This document shows, in pieces, positions 7,018 to 12,111 of a stretch of DNA of 12,111 bases. Under the pieces are notes generated by a model. The model ran no database searches and was not told the origin of the DNA. It saw only the letters and a program-made list of their open reading frames with translations. The translations under genes were made by a program, and so were the position numbers. The first letter of the stretch is position 1. Each line of letters opens with the position of its first letter. The DNA is from Methylocapsa sp. (GTDB taxonomy: Bacteria; Pseudomonadota; Alphaproteobacteria; Rhizobiales; Beijerinckiaceae), in the NCBI GenBank assembly GCA_003162995.1, contig PLUZ01000366.1:1-12111 (forward strand), written 5' to 3'.

Positions 7018-8298
7018 ATGCAGCCAACGCATTTCGATGCAAATATGAAAAACTGTCCCTGCTGTTTCATTGTCCCGCCCCATCTTTTGGAGCGGCTAGC
7101 GACGAGCGGCGATCCCAATCTCGCCACCACCGCCGGCCGCACCCTGCGGCTGACCCAGAGTCTCGTGGCCTTCCGCGCCCAGCTCAGCACGGGGGCGCCG
7201 TCGCCCGCGGCGGCTAAGCGCGAAGGCCTCCGCCGCCAAGTATTTGATTGCCAAAGCACCAATGATCTGCCGGGTGATCTTGCGCGCTCGGAAACCGACA
7301 CGAAATCCAACCGTGACAAGGCAGTGAACGAGGCCTTCGACAATGCCGGTACCACCTGGGATTTTTATAATAACATATTTGGACGCCAGTCTGTCGACGA
7401 TCATGGGAAGACGCTCGTTTCCTCGGTTCATTTCGGTCAGCAATATGACAACGCGTTCTGGAACGGCCAGCAGATGGTGTATGGTGATGGCGACGGCGTG
7501 ATTTTCCAGCGTTTCACCAGCGCGTTGGACGTTGTCGCCCATGAGCTGACCCATGGCGTCACCCAGTTCACGGCGCAGCTCGCTTATCAGGATCAGTCTG
7601 GCGCGCTGAACGAGTCGATGTCCGATGTTTTCGGCTCCATGGTCAAGCAATGGGCGCTGGGACAGAGCGTCACCGATGCCGACTGGCTGATTGGGGCGGC
7701 CATCATGGCGCCGGGTTTCAAAGGGCGGGCGCTGCGCGACATGGCCAATCCGGGCACCGCCTACGACGATCCGAACCTCGGCAAGGACCCGCAACCCGGG
7801 CATATGAAGGATTATGTCCAAACAGACTCGGATAATGGCGGAGTCCATATCAATTCCGGAATCCCCAGCCGCGCCTTCGTCATTGCGGCGAAAGCGATCG
7901 GCGGAAAGTCTTGGGAAAAGGCGGGAAAGATTTGGTATGTCACCTTGACCCAGCGGCTGACCGGAACCGCCGGTTTCGAGGAATGCGCGAGAGAAACAGT
8001 CTCGGTCGCGCGCGACGTTTTTCCAGATGATCCGTCGATCGCCACGAAGATCGCACAAGCATGGACCGATGTCGGCGTGCTGGAGCAAGCCCCGCAAGAG
8101 GCGGCTTTCGCGCATATCGCGGGCGCTTATGTCATATCGCCGCGCCTGCGCGAGGTCACTTTGGCGCGCCCCAGCCCCAGGGCGGCCAAAAAGAAGGCGG
8201 CTCTCAGGGCAAGCTCCGCCAAAAAGGCGCGCGTAACGCCAAAGAAGCGGGTGACATCCAAGAAGAAAACCAAGAGCACCAGGTCTCGCGCAAAATGA
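7018..8298 (+). CDS. Protealysin-like M4 metallopeptidase with lysine-rich C-terminal tail
   Basis: A 426-residue zinc metallopeptidase of the thermolysin family. Zinc and catalytic residues are present: HELTH at 175-179 (His175, Glu176, His179), NESMSD at 199-204 (Glu200 third ligand within the motif), and NGGVHINSG at 273-281 with the catalytic His277. AFWNGQQMVYGDGDG at 146-160 is the typical substrate-cleft segment. There is no signal peptide. The N-terminus has a short protealysin-type propeptide with the IVPPHLLERL motif at 18-27, preceded by a CPCC cluster (13-16), so it is likely cytoplasmic and self-activating. The catalytic part ends near residue 353; the rest is an extension whose last 44 residues (383-426) contain 12 Lys, 7 Arg and no acidic residue. 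The start has GGAGGT five bases upstream. It overlaps the inhibitor gene by ATGA, so the two form an operon. Targets in the cell are unknown. Confidence 0.93.
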   Translation: MQPTHFDANMKNCPCCFIVPPHLLERLATSGDPNLATTAGRTLRLTQSLVAFRAQLSTGAPSPAAAKREGLRRQVFDCQSTNDLPGDLARSETDTKSNRDKAVNEAFDNAGTTWDFYNNIFGRQSVDDHGKTLVSSVHFGQQYDNAFWNGQQMVYGDGDGVIFQRFTSALDVVAHELTHGVTQFTAQLAYQDQSGALNESMSDVFGSMVKQWALGQSVTDADWLIGAAIMAPGFKGRALRDMANPGTAYDDPNLGKDPQPGHMKDYVQTDSDNGGVHINSGIPSRAFVIAAKAIGGKSWEKAGKIWYVTLTQRLTGTAGFEECARETVSVARDVFPDDPSIATKIAQAWTDVGVLEQAPQEAAFAHIAGAYVISPRLREVTLARPSPRAAKKKAALRASSAKKARVTPKKRVTSKKKTKSTRSRAK

Positions 8299-8558
8299 AA
8301 CTCATTGTCGAGCGCTCGGGCGGCTTTGCCGGTATGACCCGGCGCGGCGAACAGGATCTGTCCGCGCTATCGCCCGAGCAGCAGGCGGCTTTACAAAAGC
8401 TCCTTGAAGGGGAGCCTCCGGCTTCGATGCAACCCGGCGCGGACCGCTTTACCTTTCGAATCGAGGTCCAAGACGAGCATGGAACGCGAAGCTTGACCAT
8501 CCCCGAAGCCCTGATGCCGGCAAGCCTGGCCGGCATCGCAACCGGCACGAAGCCATAA
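8295..8558 (+). CDS. Emfourin-like protein inhibitor of protealysin-type peptidases
   Basis: An 87-residue protein without signal peptide. I recognise it as a member of the emfourin family, small inhibitors encoded next to protealysin-like peptidases (first described in Serratia), from the N-terminal pattern KLIVERSGGFAGMTRRGEQD, followed by a helix-like stretch SPEQQAALQKLLE (26-38) and a strand-rich second half with FTFRIEV (52-58). It would bind the neighbouring M4 enzyme in the cytoplasm and block it. The ATG at 8295 overlaps the peptidase stop (ATGA) and has no clear ribosome binding site, so translation probably depends on coupling to the peptidase, which would tie inhibitor amount to enzyme amount. 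The frame stays open upstream inside the peptidase gene, but the family domain starts at this ATG. Family recognition is by eye; gene position next to the peptidase strongly supports it. Confidence 0.82.
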   Translation: MKLIVERSGGFAGMTRRGEQDLSALSPEQQAALQKLLEGEPPASMQPGADRFTFRIEVQDEHGTRSLTIPEALMPASLAGIATGTKP

Positions 8559-8561
8559 ATT

Positions 8562-9254
8562 TTAGCTCTCCCGCGCGGCCCCGGTGCCGGCAGGCCGGGG
8601 CCGCGTCACCCGCCGCAAGGTCAGGTTGATGCGGCCGCCGCCGGGCAGCAGCCCGGAGGAGGCTGCAAAAATCTTGTCAACGCCATGGAACATCAGCCGC
8701 GCGGCGCCGCCCATCACAAGAATATCGCCGGAACAGAGTTCGAGCTTTTTTGCCGGATCGCTGCGTAGCAAACCTCCGTAGCGGAAACAGCAACTGTCGC
8801 CGAGCGAGATCGAGACCACGGGTGCCGCGAACTCCAGTTCGTCGCGATCCTGGTGCAGACCCATCCGCGCGTGGCTATCATAGAAATTGAGGAGGCAAGC
8901 CTCCGGCGGATGCGGATAGGAGCTCAAAGCCCGCCATGCGTTCAGCGCAAGATGAGGGATGGAAGGCCAAGCCGCCCCGGTTACCGGATGCACCGCCTGA
9001 TACCGGTAGCCTCCGTCTCGGTCGGACACCCAGCCGAGGCTGCCGCAATTGGTCATTTTGACAGAAAACGCCCGGCCCGAGCGCGGCATGCGCGGGACAT
9101 ACCAGGGCGCTTGCAAGACGGCTTCCGCAATCTCGTCGGCGAGGGCGCGTTGCGCCGCGTCATCAAAATGGCCCTGGTAGAAGGTCAGCCCCGGAGCCAG
9201 ACAATGACCACCCCGCGCCGGGGCGATGCCGGGCAGTTCACTCTGTTGTCGCAT
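8562..9254 (-). CDS. alkB: AlkB-type 2-oxoglutarate/Fe(II) dioxygenase (alkylated DNA/RNA repair)
   Basis: A 230-residue protein, close to E. coli AlkB (216). AlkB oxidatively removes methyl groups from N1-methyladenine and N3-methylcytosine in DNA and RNA, using 2-oxoglutarate, oxygen and Fe(II). The iron ligands are visible as His134 and Asp136 in GLHQDRDE (132-139) and His190 in RLMFHGVDK (186-194); Arg208 and Arg214 in GGGRINLTLRR (205-215) match the 2-oxoglutarate and substrate-loop arginines. LLNFYDSHARMG and VVSISLGDSCCFRYGG are further family marks. Start ATG at 9254; the ribosome binding site is weak (GAG close to the ATG). It lies 134 bases downstream of gpmA on the same strand and ends only 3 bases from the convergent emfourin stop. 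No ada gene is nearby, so regulation by the adaptive response is not shown here. Confidence 0.93.
   Translation of the reverse strand: MRQQSELPGIAPARGGHCLAPGLTFYQGHFDDAAQRALADEIAEAVLQAPWYVPRMPRSGRAFSVKMTNCGSLGWVSDRDGGYRYQAVHPVTGAAWPSIPHLALNAWRALSSYPHPPEACLLNFYDSHARMGLHQDRDELEFAAPVVSISLGDSCCFRYGGLLRSDPAKKLELCSGDILVMGGAARLMFHGVDKIFAASSGLLPGGGRINLTLRRVTRPRPAGTGAARES
8575..8604. repeat. Perfect 10-bp GC-rich inverted repeat at the convergent gene ends
   Basis: GCGGCCCCGG (8575-8584), a 10-base spacer TGCCGGCAGG, and CCGGGGCCGC (8595-8604). It lies inside the last codons of alkB (Pro/Arg/Ala/Gly rich end) and 17 bases past the emfourin stop. No T-run follows on either strand, so it is not a classic terminator, but it would form a very stable hairpin in both transcripts and may stop exonucleases or help separate the two converging operons. 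Confidence 0.6.
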
Positions 9255-9280
9255 AATCTCGAAATATCGTACCGAAACGG

Positions 9281-9290
9281 TTCACGTGAA
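9281..9290. promoter_or_regulatory. Palindrome upstream of alkB
   Basis: TTCACGTGAA is a perfect 10-base palindrome 26 bases upstream of the alkB start, next to a second small dyad ACCG-AAA-CGGT at 9271-9281. The position suits an operator, but palindromes of this length occur by chance about a dozen times in 12 kb, so the call is weak. The rest of the 134-base gap between gpmA and alkB shows no terminator: the hairpin just past gpmA (TCGCG-GCTC-CGCGA, about 9366-9379) lacks a T-run. Confidence 0.2.
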
Positions 9291-9388
9291 GCATTTTGGA
9301 CCGATTGACGATCTGGGCAAAGCGATATTCGCAAAACGGCGCGTGATGCGAAGCTGGACTTTCGCGGAGCCGCGATGTTGGAATAAGC

Positions 9389-10081
9389 TTACTTTTCAGC
9401 TGTGCGGTTTTTGGGAAATGCAATCGTCGCCGCAGTCAGCGTGGATATGCCACTGAACGCCTTTGGATCGAGGATCTCCTTGGTGTCGACGGTGGAATCC
9501 GGTTTCAGCCGGTAGACATGCGGAACTCCAGTTTCGAGTTCCATCCCCGGTATCGTTTCCGGCGTTAGCTGGTCGAGGACCATGATGAGGGCGCGCAGCG
9601 AATTGCCGTGCCCCGCGACGATCACCCGATGCCCGCTGAGCACCTGGGGCAGAATTTTCTGACAATAATAGGGGAGAACGCGGGCCACCGTGTCCTTCAA
9701 GCTTTCCCCGCCGGGAGGCCGGACGTCGTAGGAGCGGCGCCAGAGATCCACTTGTTCGTCGCCATATTTCCTGATGGCATCGTCTTTATTCACGCCGCAA
9801 AGGACCCCATAATGGCGCTCATTGAGGGCTGGATCGCGAATGATCTGGATGCCGGGCGTGCCAAGCTCGGCGAGCATCAGCTGCAAAGTATGTTGCGCGC
9901 GGACGAGATTGGAGGTGAAGGCGCGGTCGAAGAAAAGACCATGCGCCTTGAGGCAGTGTCCGGCGGCGCGTGCCTCCTCGACTCCCTGGGGAGTCAGATC
10001 TGGGTCCTTCCACCCAGTAAAAATGTTTTTCAGGTTCCAGTCGCTCTGGCCGTGGCGCAGGAGCACGAGAATCCGGTCCAT
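9389..10081 (-). CDS. gpmA: 2,3-bisphosphoglycerate-dependent phosphoglycerate mutase
   Basis: A 230-residue cytoplasmic glycolytic/gluconeogenic enzyme that interconverts 3- and 2-phosphoglycerate through a phosphohistidine. The phosphate-accepting His10 is in [10 protein letters not shown] (7-16); Glu88 in LNERHYG (86-92) and His158 in AGHGNSLRA (156-164) are the other active-site residues. [15 protein letters not shown] and [17 protein letters not shown] are strong dPGM signatures. It belongs to the shorter alphaproteobacterial form, which lacks an internal segment found in E. coli GpmA (about 250). A usual YGDL is YGVL here, just after the active-site glutamate. The C-terminal tail of about 20 residues beyond DPKAF is variable. 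Start ATG at 10081 has AAGGA about seven bases upstream. It is transcribed away from the thiolase and towards alkB, with a 134-base gap to the latter. Confidence 0.93.
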   Translation of the reverse strand: MDRILVLLRHGQSDWNLKNIFTGWKDPDLTPQGVEEARAAGHCLKAHGLFFDRAFTSNLVRAQHTLQLMLAELGTPGIQIIRDPALNERHYGVLCGVNKDDAIRKYGDEQVDLWRRSYDVRPPGGESLKDTVARVLPYYCQKILPQVLSGHRVIVAGHGNSLRALIMVLDQLTPETIPGMELETGVPHVYRLKPDSTVDTKEILDPKAFSGISTLTAATIAFPKNRTAEK

Positions 10082-10249
10082 TACTATTCCTTATCGCGTG
10101 TTTCGTGCTTATCTGATTCCCACCATAGCATTGCTTCATGAGCTTAAGGTGAACCACCCTTTGCGGTGAAGCGTCGCGGGCCGGAGGGCGTCTGGTCAAG
10201 AGGAATTGCGTGATCGAAAAGCAGGCGCTCAATTTCTTGAAGAGTTGGA

Positions 10250-10293
10250 GCATGATCTTATCCAAAAAGTCGAGCAACTTTTCGGGTCATGAT
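10250..10293. repeat. Degenerate palindromic intergenic repeat (REP-like)
   Basis: In the 259-base gap between gpmA and the thiolase. The left arm holds CATGA and TCCAAAAAGT, a CGAGCA loop follows, and the right arm reads ACTTTTCGGGTCATG. AAAAGT pairs with ACTTTT and CATGA with TCATG, with one mismatch and a 5-base bulge (TCTTA) on the left. The layout CATGATC...CCGAAAAGT...ACTTTTCGG...TCATG is, from memory, like dispersed palindromic repeats common between genes in Hyphomicrobiales. Only one copy is in this window, so repeat status is inferred. The remaining bases of the gap show no clear promoter boxes for either divergent gene. Confidence 0.5.
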
Positions 10294-10340
10294 TTAAGGA
10301 TAGCTGCGGCGAGTCCCGTGCTTTGAGCGGATTTACAATT

Positions 10341-11531
10341 ATGTCCGAAATGGATCCGATTGTCATCGTAGCGGCGGCGCGCACGCCCATTGGCGGCTTT
10401 CAAGGGGATTTCAAGGACCTTGCTGCCGCAAGCCTCGGTGCCGTGGCGGCTAAGGCGGCACTCGCGCGGTCAGCAGTCCGGCCAGAGGATATTGACGAGC
10501 TGATTTTTGGCTGCGTCTTGCCGGCAGGCCAGGGCCAGGCTCCCGCTCGTCAGGCAGCGCTGGCCGCCGGCCTCCCGGAAGCGGTCACCTGCACGACCGT
10601 CAATAAGATGTGCGGTTCCGGCATGAAAGCCATTATGTTTTCGCATGACATTTTATGCGCGGGAAGCGCGCGGATCGCTCTTGCCGGCGGCATGGAGAGC
10701 ATGACCAACGCACCCTATTTGCTGGACCGGGCCAGATCCGGCTATCGCATGGGACATGGGAAACTTCTCGATCATATGTTTCTTGATGGGCTCGAAGATG
10801 CCTATGGCGAGCATTTGCCGATGGGCGCTTTCGCGGAAGACTGTGCTAGAGCCTTTCAATTCACCCGCACCGCCCAGGACGCATTCGCCGTCACCTCGTT
10901 GGAGCGGGCGCAACGGGCGATCGCCGGCGGCAGTTTTGAGCAAGAGATCGCGCCGGTCGCCGTGAGGAACGGCAAGGATGGCGAACGGATCATTGTGCAT
11001 GATGAGCAGCCGCTCAAGGCGAGGCCCGATAAAATTCCTTTTTTGAAGCCGGCGTTCAGGGAGGGGGGCACCGTGACCGCGGCCAATTCGAGCTCGATTT
11101 CGGATGGCGCCGCGGCGCTCCTTCTCATGCGGCGCTCCGAGGCCGAGGCGCGGGGCATTGCTCCTTTGGCGGCGATACGGGCCCATGCCACCCATGCGCA
11201 GGCACCAAGCCAATTCCCCACCGCCCCCATTGGTGCGTTGCGAAAGCTGATGGACAAAACCGGCTGGTCCCTGGCGGACGTCGATCTTTTCGAGATCAAC
11301 GAGGCCTTCGCGGTTGTCGCCATGGCGGCGATGCGGGAACTCAATTTGCCGCATGAAAAAGTCAATGTGCATGGCGGCGCTTGTGCGCTCGGCCATCCAA
11401 TCGGCGCATCTGGCGCCAGAATCGTCGTGACCTTGCTCGCGGCGTTGCAAAAATACGGGCTGAAGCGCGGTGCGGCGGCGCTGTGCATCGGTGGCGGCGA
11501 AGCCACCGCCATCGCGCTTGAGCTGCCTTGA
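10341..11531 (+). CDS. Thiolase (acetyl-CoA acetyltransferase type)
   Basis: A 396-residue cytoplasmic thiolase, near the family's usual 390-395. It would condense two acetyl-CoA to acetoacetyl-CoA or run the reverse cleavage; beta-ketoacyl-CoA thiolysis is also possible. The nucleophilic Cys91 is in NKMCGSGMKA (88-97), NEAF is at 320-323, the active-site His352 is in HGGACALGHPIGASGAR (344-360), and the second cysteine Cys382 is in CIGGGEATAIALE. GMESMTNAPYLL is another class mark. Pathway choice (ketone-body/PHB-like atoB or phaA role versus fatty-acid oxidation) cannot be settled: no phaB or phaC is adjacent, and the fadB-like gene is 10 kb away on the other strand. The ATG at 10341 has only a weak GGA nine bases upstream; a TTG at 10323 and an ATG at 10350 are alternatives. 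A clear terminator follows the gene. Confidence 0.9.
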   Translation: MSEMDPIVIVAAARTPIGGFQGDFKDLAAASLGAVAAKAALARSAVRPEDIDELIFGCVLPAGQGQAPARQAALAAGLPEAVTCTTVNKMCGSGMKAIMFSHDILCAGSARIALAGGMESMTNAPYLLDRARSGYRMGHGKLLDHMFLDGLEDAYGEHLPMGAFAEDCARAFQFTRTAQDAFAVTSLERAQRAIAGGSFEQEIAPVAVRNGKDGERIIVHDEQPLKARPDKIPFLKPAFREGGTVTAANSSSISDGAAALLLMRRSEAEARGIAPLAAIRAHATHAQAPSQFPTAPIGALRKLMDKTGWSLADVDLFEINEAFAVVAMAAMRELNLPHEKVNVHGGACALGHPIGASGARIVVTLLAALQKYGLKRGAAALCIGGGEATAIALELP

Positions 11532-11570
11532 TGTTGACACGCCGCGCAAACTATCTGCCAAAATGATGCC

Positions 11571-11597
11571 CCAAGGGCTCTCTGGTCCCTTGGTTTT
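11571..11597 (+). terminator. Rho-independent terminator after the thiolase gene
   Basis: CCAAGGG (11571-11577), a 9-base loop, CCCTTGG (11587-11593), then TTTT. A perfect 7-bp stem followed by T residues, 40 bases past the thiolase stop, is a standard intrinsic terminator, although the T-run is short. Confidence 0.7.
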
Positions 11598-11614
11598 GAT
11601 GTTCGAGGTTTTGC

Positions 11615-11704
11615 ATGAGCGAAGATGACCGTTCCGCCGCCTCTAAGAGGAAAAATCACTTTCCTGGCATCTCTATCCTAGTTTGCGTCCTAGTTCCTGA
11701 TTAG
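11615..11704 (+). CDS. Possible small protein of 29 residues
   Basis: An ATG at 11615 with GAGG six bases upstream opens a 29-codon frame ending in TAG at 11704. The product begins MSEDDRSAASKRKNHF, a charged hydrophilic half, and ends in a short hydrophobic stretch ISILVCVLVPD. I do not recognise it. The good ribosome binding site and charged-then-hydrophobic layout favour a real small protein or leader peptide; the shortness and the terminator just upstream argue for caution. A TTGACA at 11534-11539, right after the thiolase stop, could be part of its promoter, though no good -10 follows at 16-18 bases. The hydrophobic end is encoded by an 8-base tandem repeat, TCCTAGTT at 11676-11683 and 11688-11695. 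It could also be the remains of a longer decayed gene. Confidence 0.3.
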   Translation: MSEDDRSAASKRKNHFPGISILVCVLVPD

Positions 11705-11706
11705 CT

Positions 11707-11772
11707 GGTGCCTCGCAACCGCGCCGCCGCGGTCCTTGGGAGAATAAAAGGCCGCCCAAGCCTCGCAGCACC
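11707..11772. other. Locally structured non-coding stretch with two adjacent hairpins
   Basis: Between the small ORF and the lipoprotein gene are two back-to-back stems: ACCGCG-CCGC-CGCGGT (11718-11733) and CTTGGG, 14-base loop, CCCAAG (11735-11760). They are flanked by a perfect 8-base direct repeat GCCTCGCA (11710-11717 and 11760-11767) and enclosed by GGTGC (11707-11711) and GCACC (11768-11772), so the whole can fold as a three-way junction on either strand. It could be a small RNA, a leader structure or just GC-rich sequence; no known RNA family was recognised. Confidence 0.3.
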
Positions 11773-11788
11773 TTGCCGCCGACTTGTA

Positions 11789-11829
11789 TTGACCTAAGAT
11801 AGATTGAGCGAATTATCATCGGTTCGCTC
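11789..11829 (+). promoter_or_regulatory. Putative promoter and dyad upstream of the lipoprotein gene
   Basis: TTGACC (11789-11794), 17 bases, then ATTATC (11812-11817) form a moderate sigma-70-like promoter ending 36 bases before the lipoprotein ATG. A perfect 7-base inverted repeat, GAGCGAA (11806-11812) and TTCGCTC (11823-11829), brackets the -10 region and could be an operator or a 5' leader hairpin. The -10 match is poor, so this is tentative. Confidence 0.35.
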
Positions 11830-11853
11830 GCAATAAAAAGTTGGGAGGTACAT

Positions 11854-11970
11854 ATGCGCCGATTTCTGGCTGTGCTGTTTGCCGTCTTTGCTCTGTCGTT
11901 AGCGGGGTGCGGCACGCCATCGCAAGACCCCGACATCCAGAAGCATTCAGGAGTCGGTGGTTCCCCCTAA
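11854..11970 (+). CDS. Small lipoprotein, function unknown
   Basis: A 38-residue predicted lipoprotein. The N-terminus MRRFLAVLFAVFALSLAGC is a signal peptide with two arginines, a hydrophobic core, and a lipobox LAGC with the lipidation cysteine at residue 19. Only about 20 residues remain after processing: CGTPSQDPDIQKHSGVGGSP, a polar, Gly/Pro-containing tail. The ATG has a strong GGGAGG five to six bases upstream, and the lipobox is intact, so I take it as real despite its size. It resembles entericidin-like and other tiny envelope lipoproteins in build only; I do not recognise a family. It has its own likely promoter and no partner gene in the window. Position +2 after the cysteine is Gly, so no inner-membrane retention signal (Asp) is seen; outer-membrane sorting is therefore possible. 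Confidence 0.7.
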   Translation: MRRFLAVLFAVFALSLAGCGTPSQDPDIQKHSGVGGSP

Positions 11971-12055
11971 AGGGCATGCCGGTTTGATAACATAGCGCGT
12001 TTCTTCCCCAGTTCTGGACCTTTAGCGGCGCGCCAATGCGTCGCCCTTTTTCGAT

Positions 12056-12111
12056 TCACCTCCTCGGTTTCGCCGCATCCCGCGCATCCGCCCATGCTTC
12101 TGCCTCGTCCA
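12056..12111 (-). CDS. Possible C-terminal end of a minus-strand gene (cut by window edge)
   Basis: From the right edge, one minus-strand frame reads DEAEAWADARDAAKPRR and stops with TGA at 12058-12056. The acidic/Ala-rich then basic composition looks like a protein C-terminus, while the other two minus frames look less protein-like. The plus strand is also open here (an ATG at 12037 giving MRRPFSIHLLGF), without a ribosome binding site. Too little is present to name a product. The stretch 11971-12055 between this stop and the lipoprotein shows no gene or clear terminator. Confidence 0.3.
   Translation of the reverse strand, partial: DEAEAWADARDAAKPRR

Noticed and set aside
7096-8115. A 339-codon minus-strand frame opposite the peptidase
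   Set aside because: The plus strand holds the complete M4 catalytic motifs and a strong ribosome binding site; the antisense frame has no recognisable features.
8061-8294. N-terminal extension of the emfourin frame back to 8061
   Set aside because: It lies inside the peptidase's catalytic and tail codons in another frame; the inhibitor domain begins at the overlapping ATG at 8295.
10323-10340. TTG start of the thiolase giving six extra residues
   Set aside because: No Shine-Dalgarno is seen for it and the family normally starts close to DPIVIVAAARTP; the ATG at 10341 is simpler, though its own ribosome binding site is weak.
11673-11936. An 87-codon minus-strand frame across the small-gene region
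   Set aside because: It runs antisense through the lipoprotein signal peptide, has no ribosome binding site or recognisable domain, and looks like a chance GC-rich frame.
11854-11970. Entericidin toxin/antitoxin lipoprotein
   Set aside because: Size, lipobox and a DIQK stretch recall entericidins, but the typical glycine-rich amphipathic C-terminal part is missing, so no family name is given.

Overview
The window looks like a chromosomal segment of a high-GC alphaproteobacterium, probably of the order Hyphomicrobiales (Rhizobiales). The clues are the family flavour of the proteins, GC-rich codon use, tight ATGA/TGATG gene overlaps, and a degenerate palindromic intergenic repeat of a kind I associate with that order. 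Assignment to a family such as Beijerinckiaceae or a methanotroph-like group is a guess. I see no transposase, integrase, tRNA, rRNA, CRISPR array or phage gene.

Left part, all on the minus strand. Reading in the direction of transcription (from about 6815 down to 1), a nitrilase-family amidohydrolase is followed by a complete oligopeptide ABC importer: oppA (binding protein), oppB and oppC (permeases), and one gene encoding both ATPases fused (oppDF). Most junctions overlap by 1 to 4 bases, so this is one operon. It seems to end in a weak hairpin plus an A/T tract near 662-689. A separate promoter (perfect TATAAT on the minus strand) then precedes the 5' part of a fadB-type beta-oxidation multienzyme gene, which runs off the left edge.

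Middle part. Divergent from the nitrilase-opp operon is a two-gene plus-strand operon: a protealysin-type (M4) metallopeptidase without a signal peptide, overlapping by 4 bases a small protein that I recognise as emfourin, the protein inhibitor of this peptidase type. The peptidase carries an odd lysine/arginine-rich, acid-free C-terminal tail. Convergent with this pair is an AlkB-type DNA/RNA dealkylating dioxygenase, with gpmA (2,3-bisphosphoglycerate-dependent phosphoglycerate mutase) upstream on the same strand.

Right part. Divergent from gpmA, across a gap that holds the palindromic repeat, is a biosynthetic/short-chain thiolase (acetyl-CoA acetyltransferase). It is followed by a clear hairpin-T terminator, a possible 29-codon small ORF with a good ribosome binding site, a locally structured stretch, and a 38-residue lipoprotein gene with a strong ribosome binding site. 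The last ~55 bases may hold the C-terminus of another minus-strand gene.

Most of the window is ordinary core metabolism and transport. The parts most worth a second look are the protealysin-emfourin pair with its histone-like tail, the nitrilase-plus-Opp operon, the 10-base Shine-Dalgarno/anti-Shine-Dalgarno match in the divergent promoter region, and the small-gene region at the right end. I did not find a convincing wholly new system.
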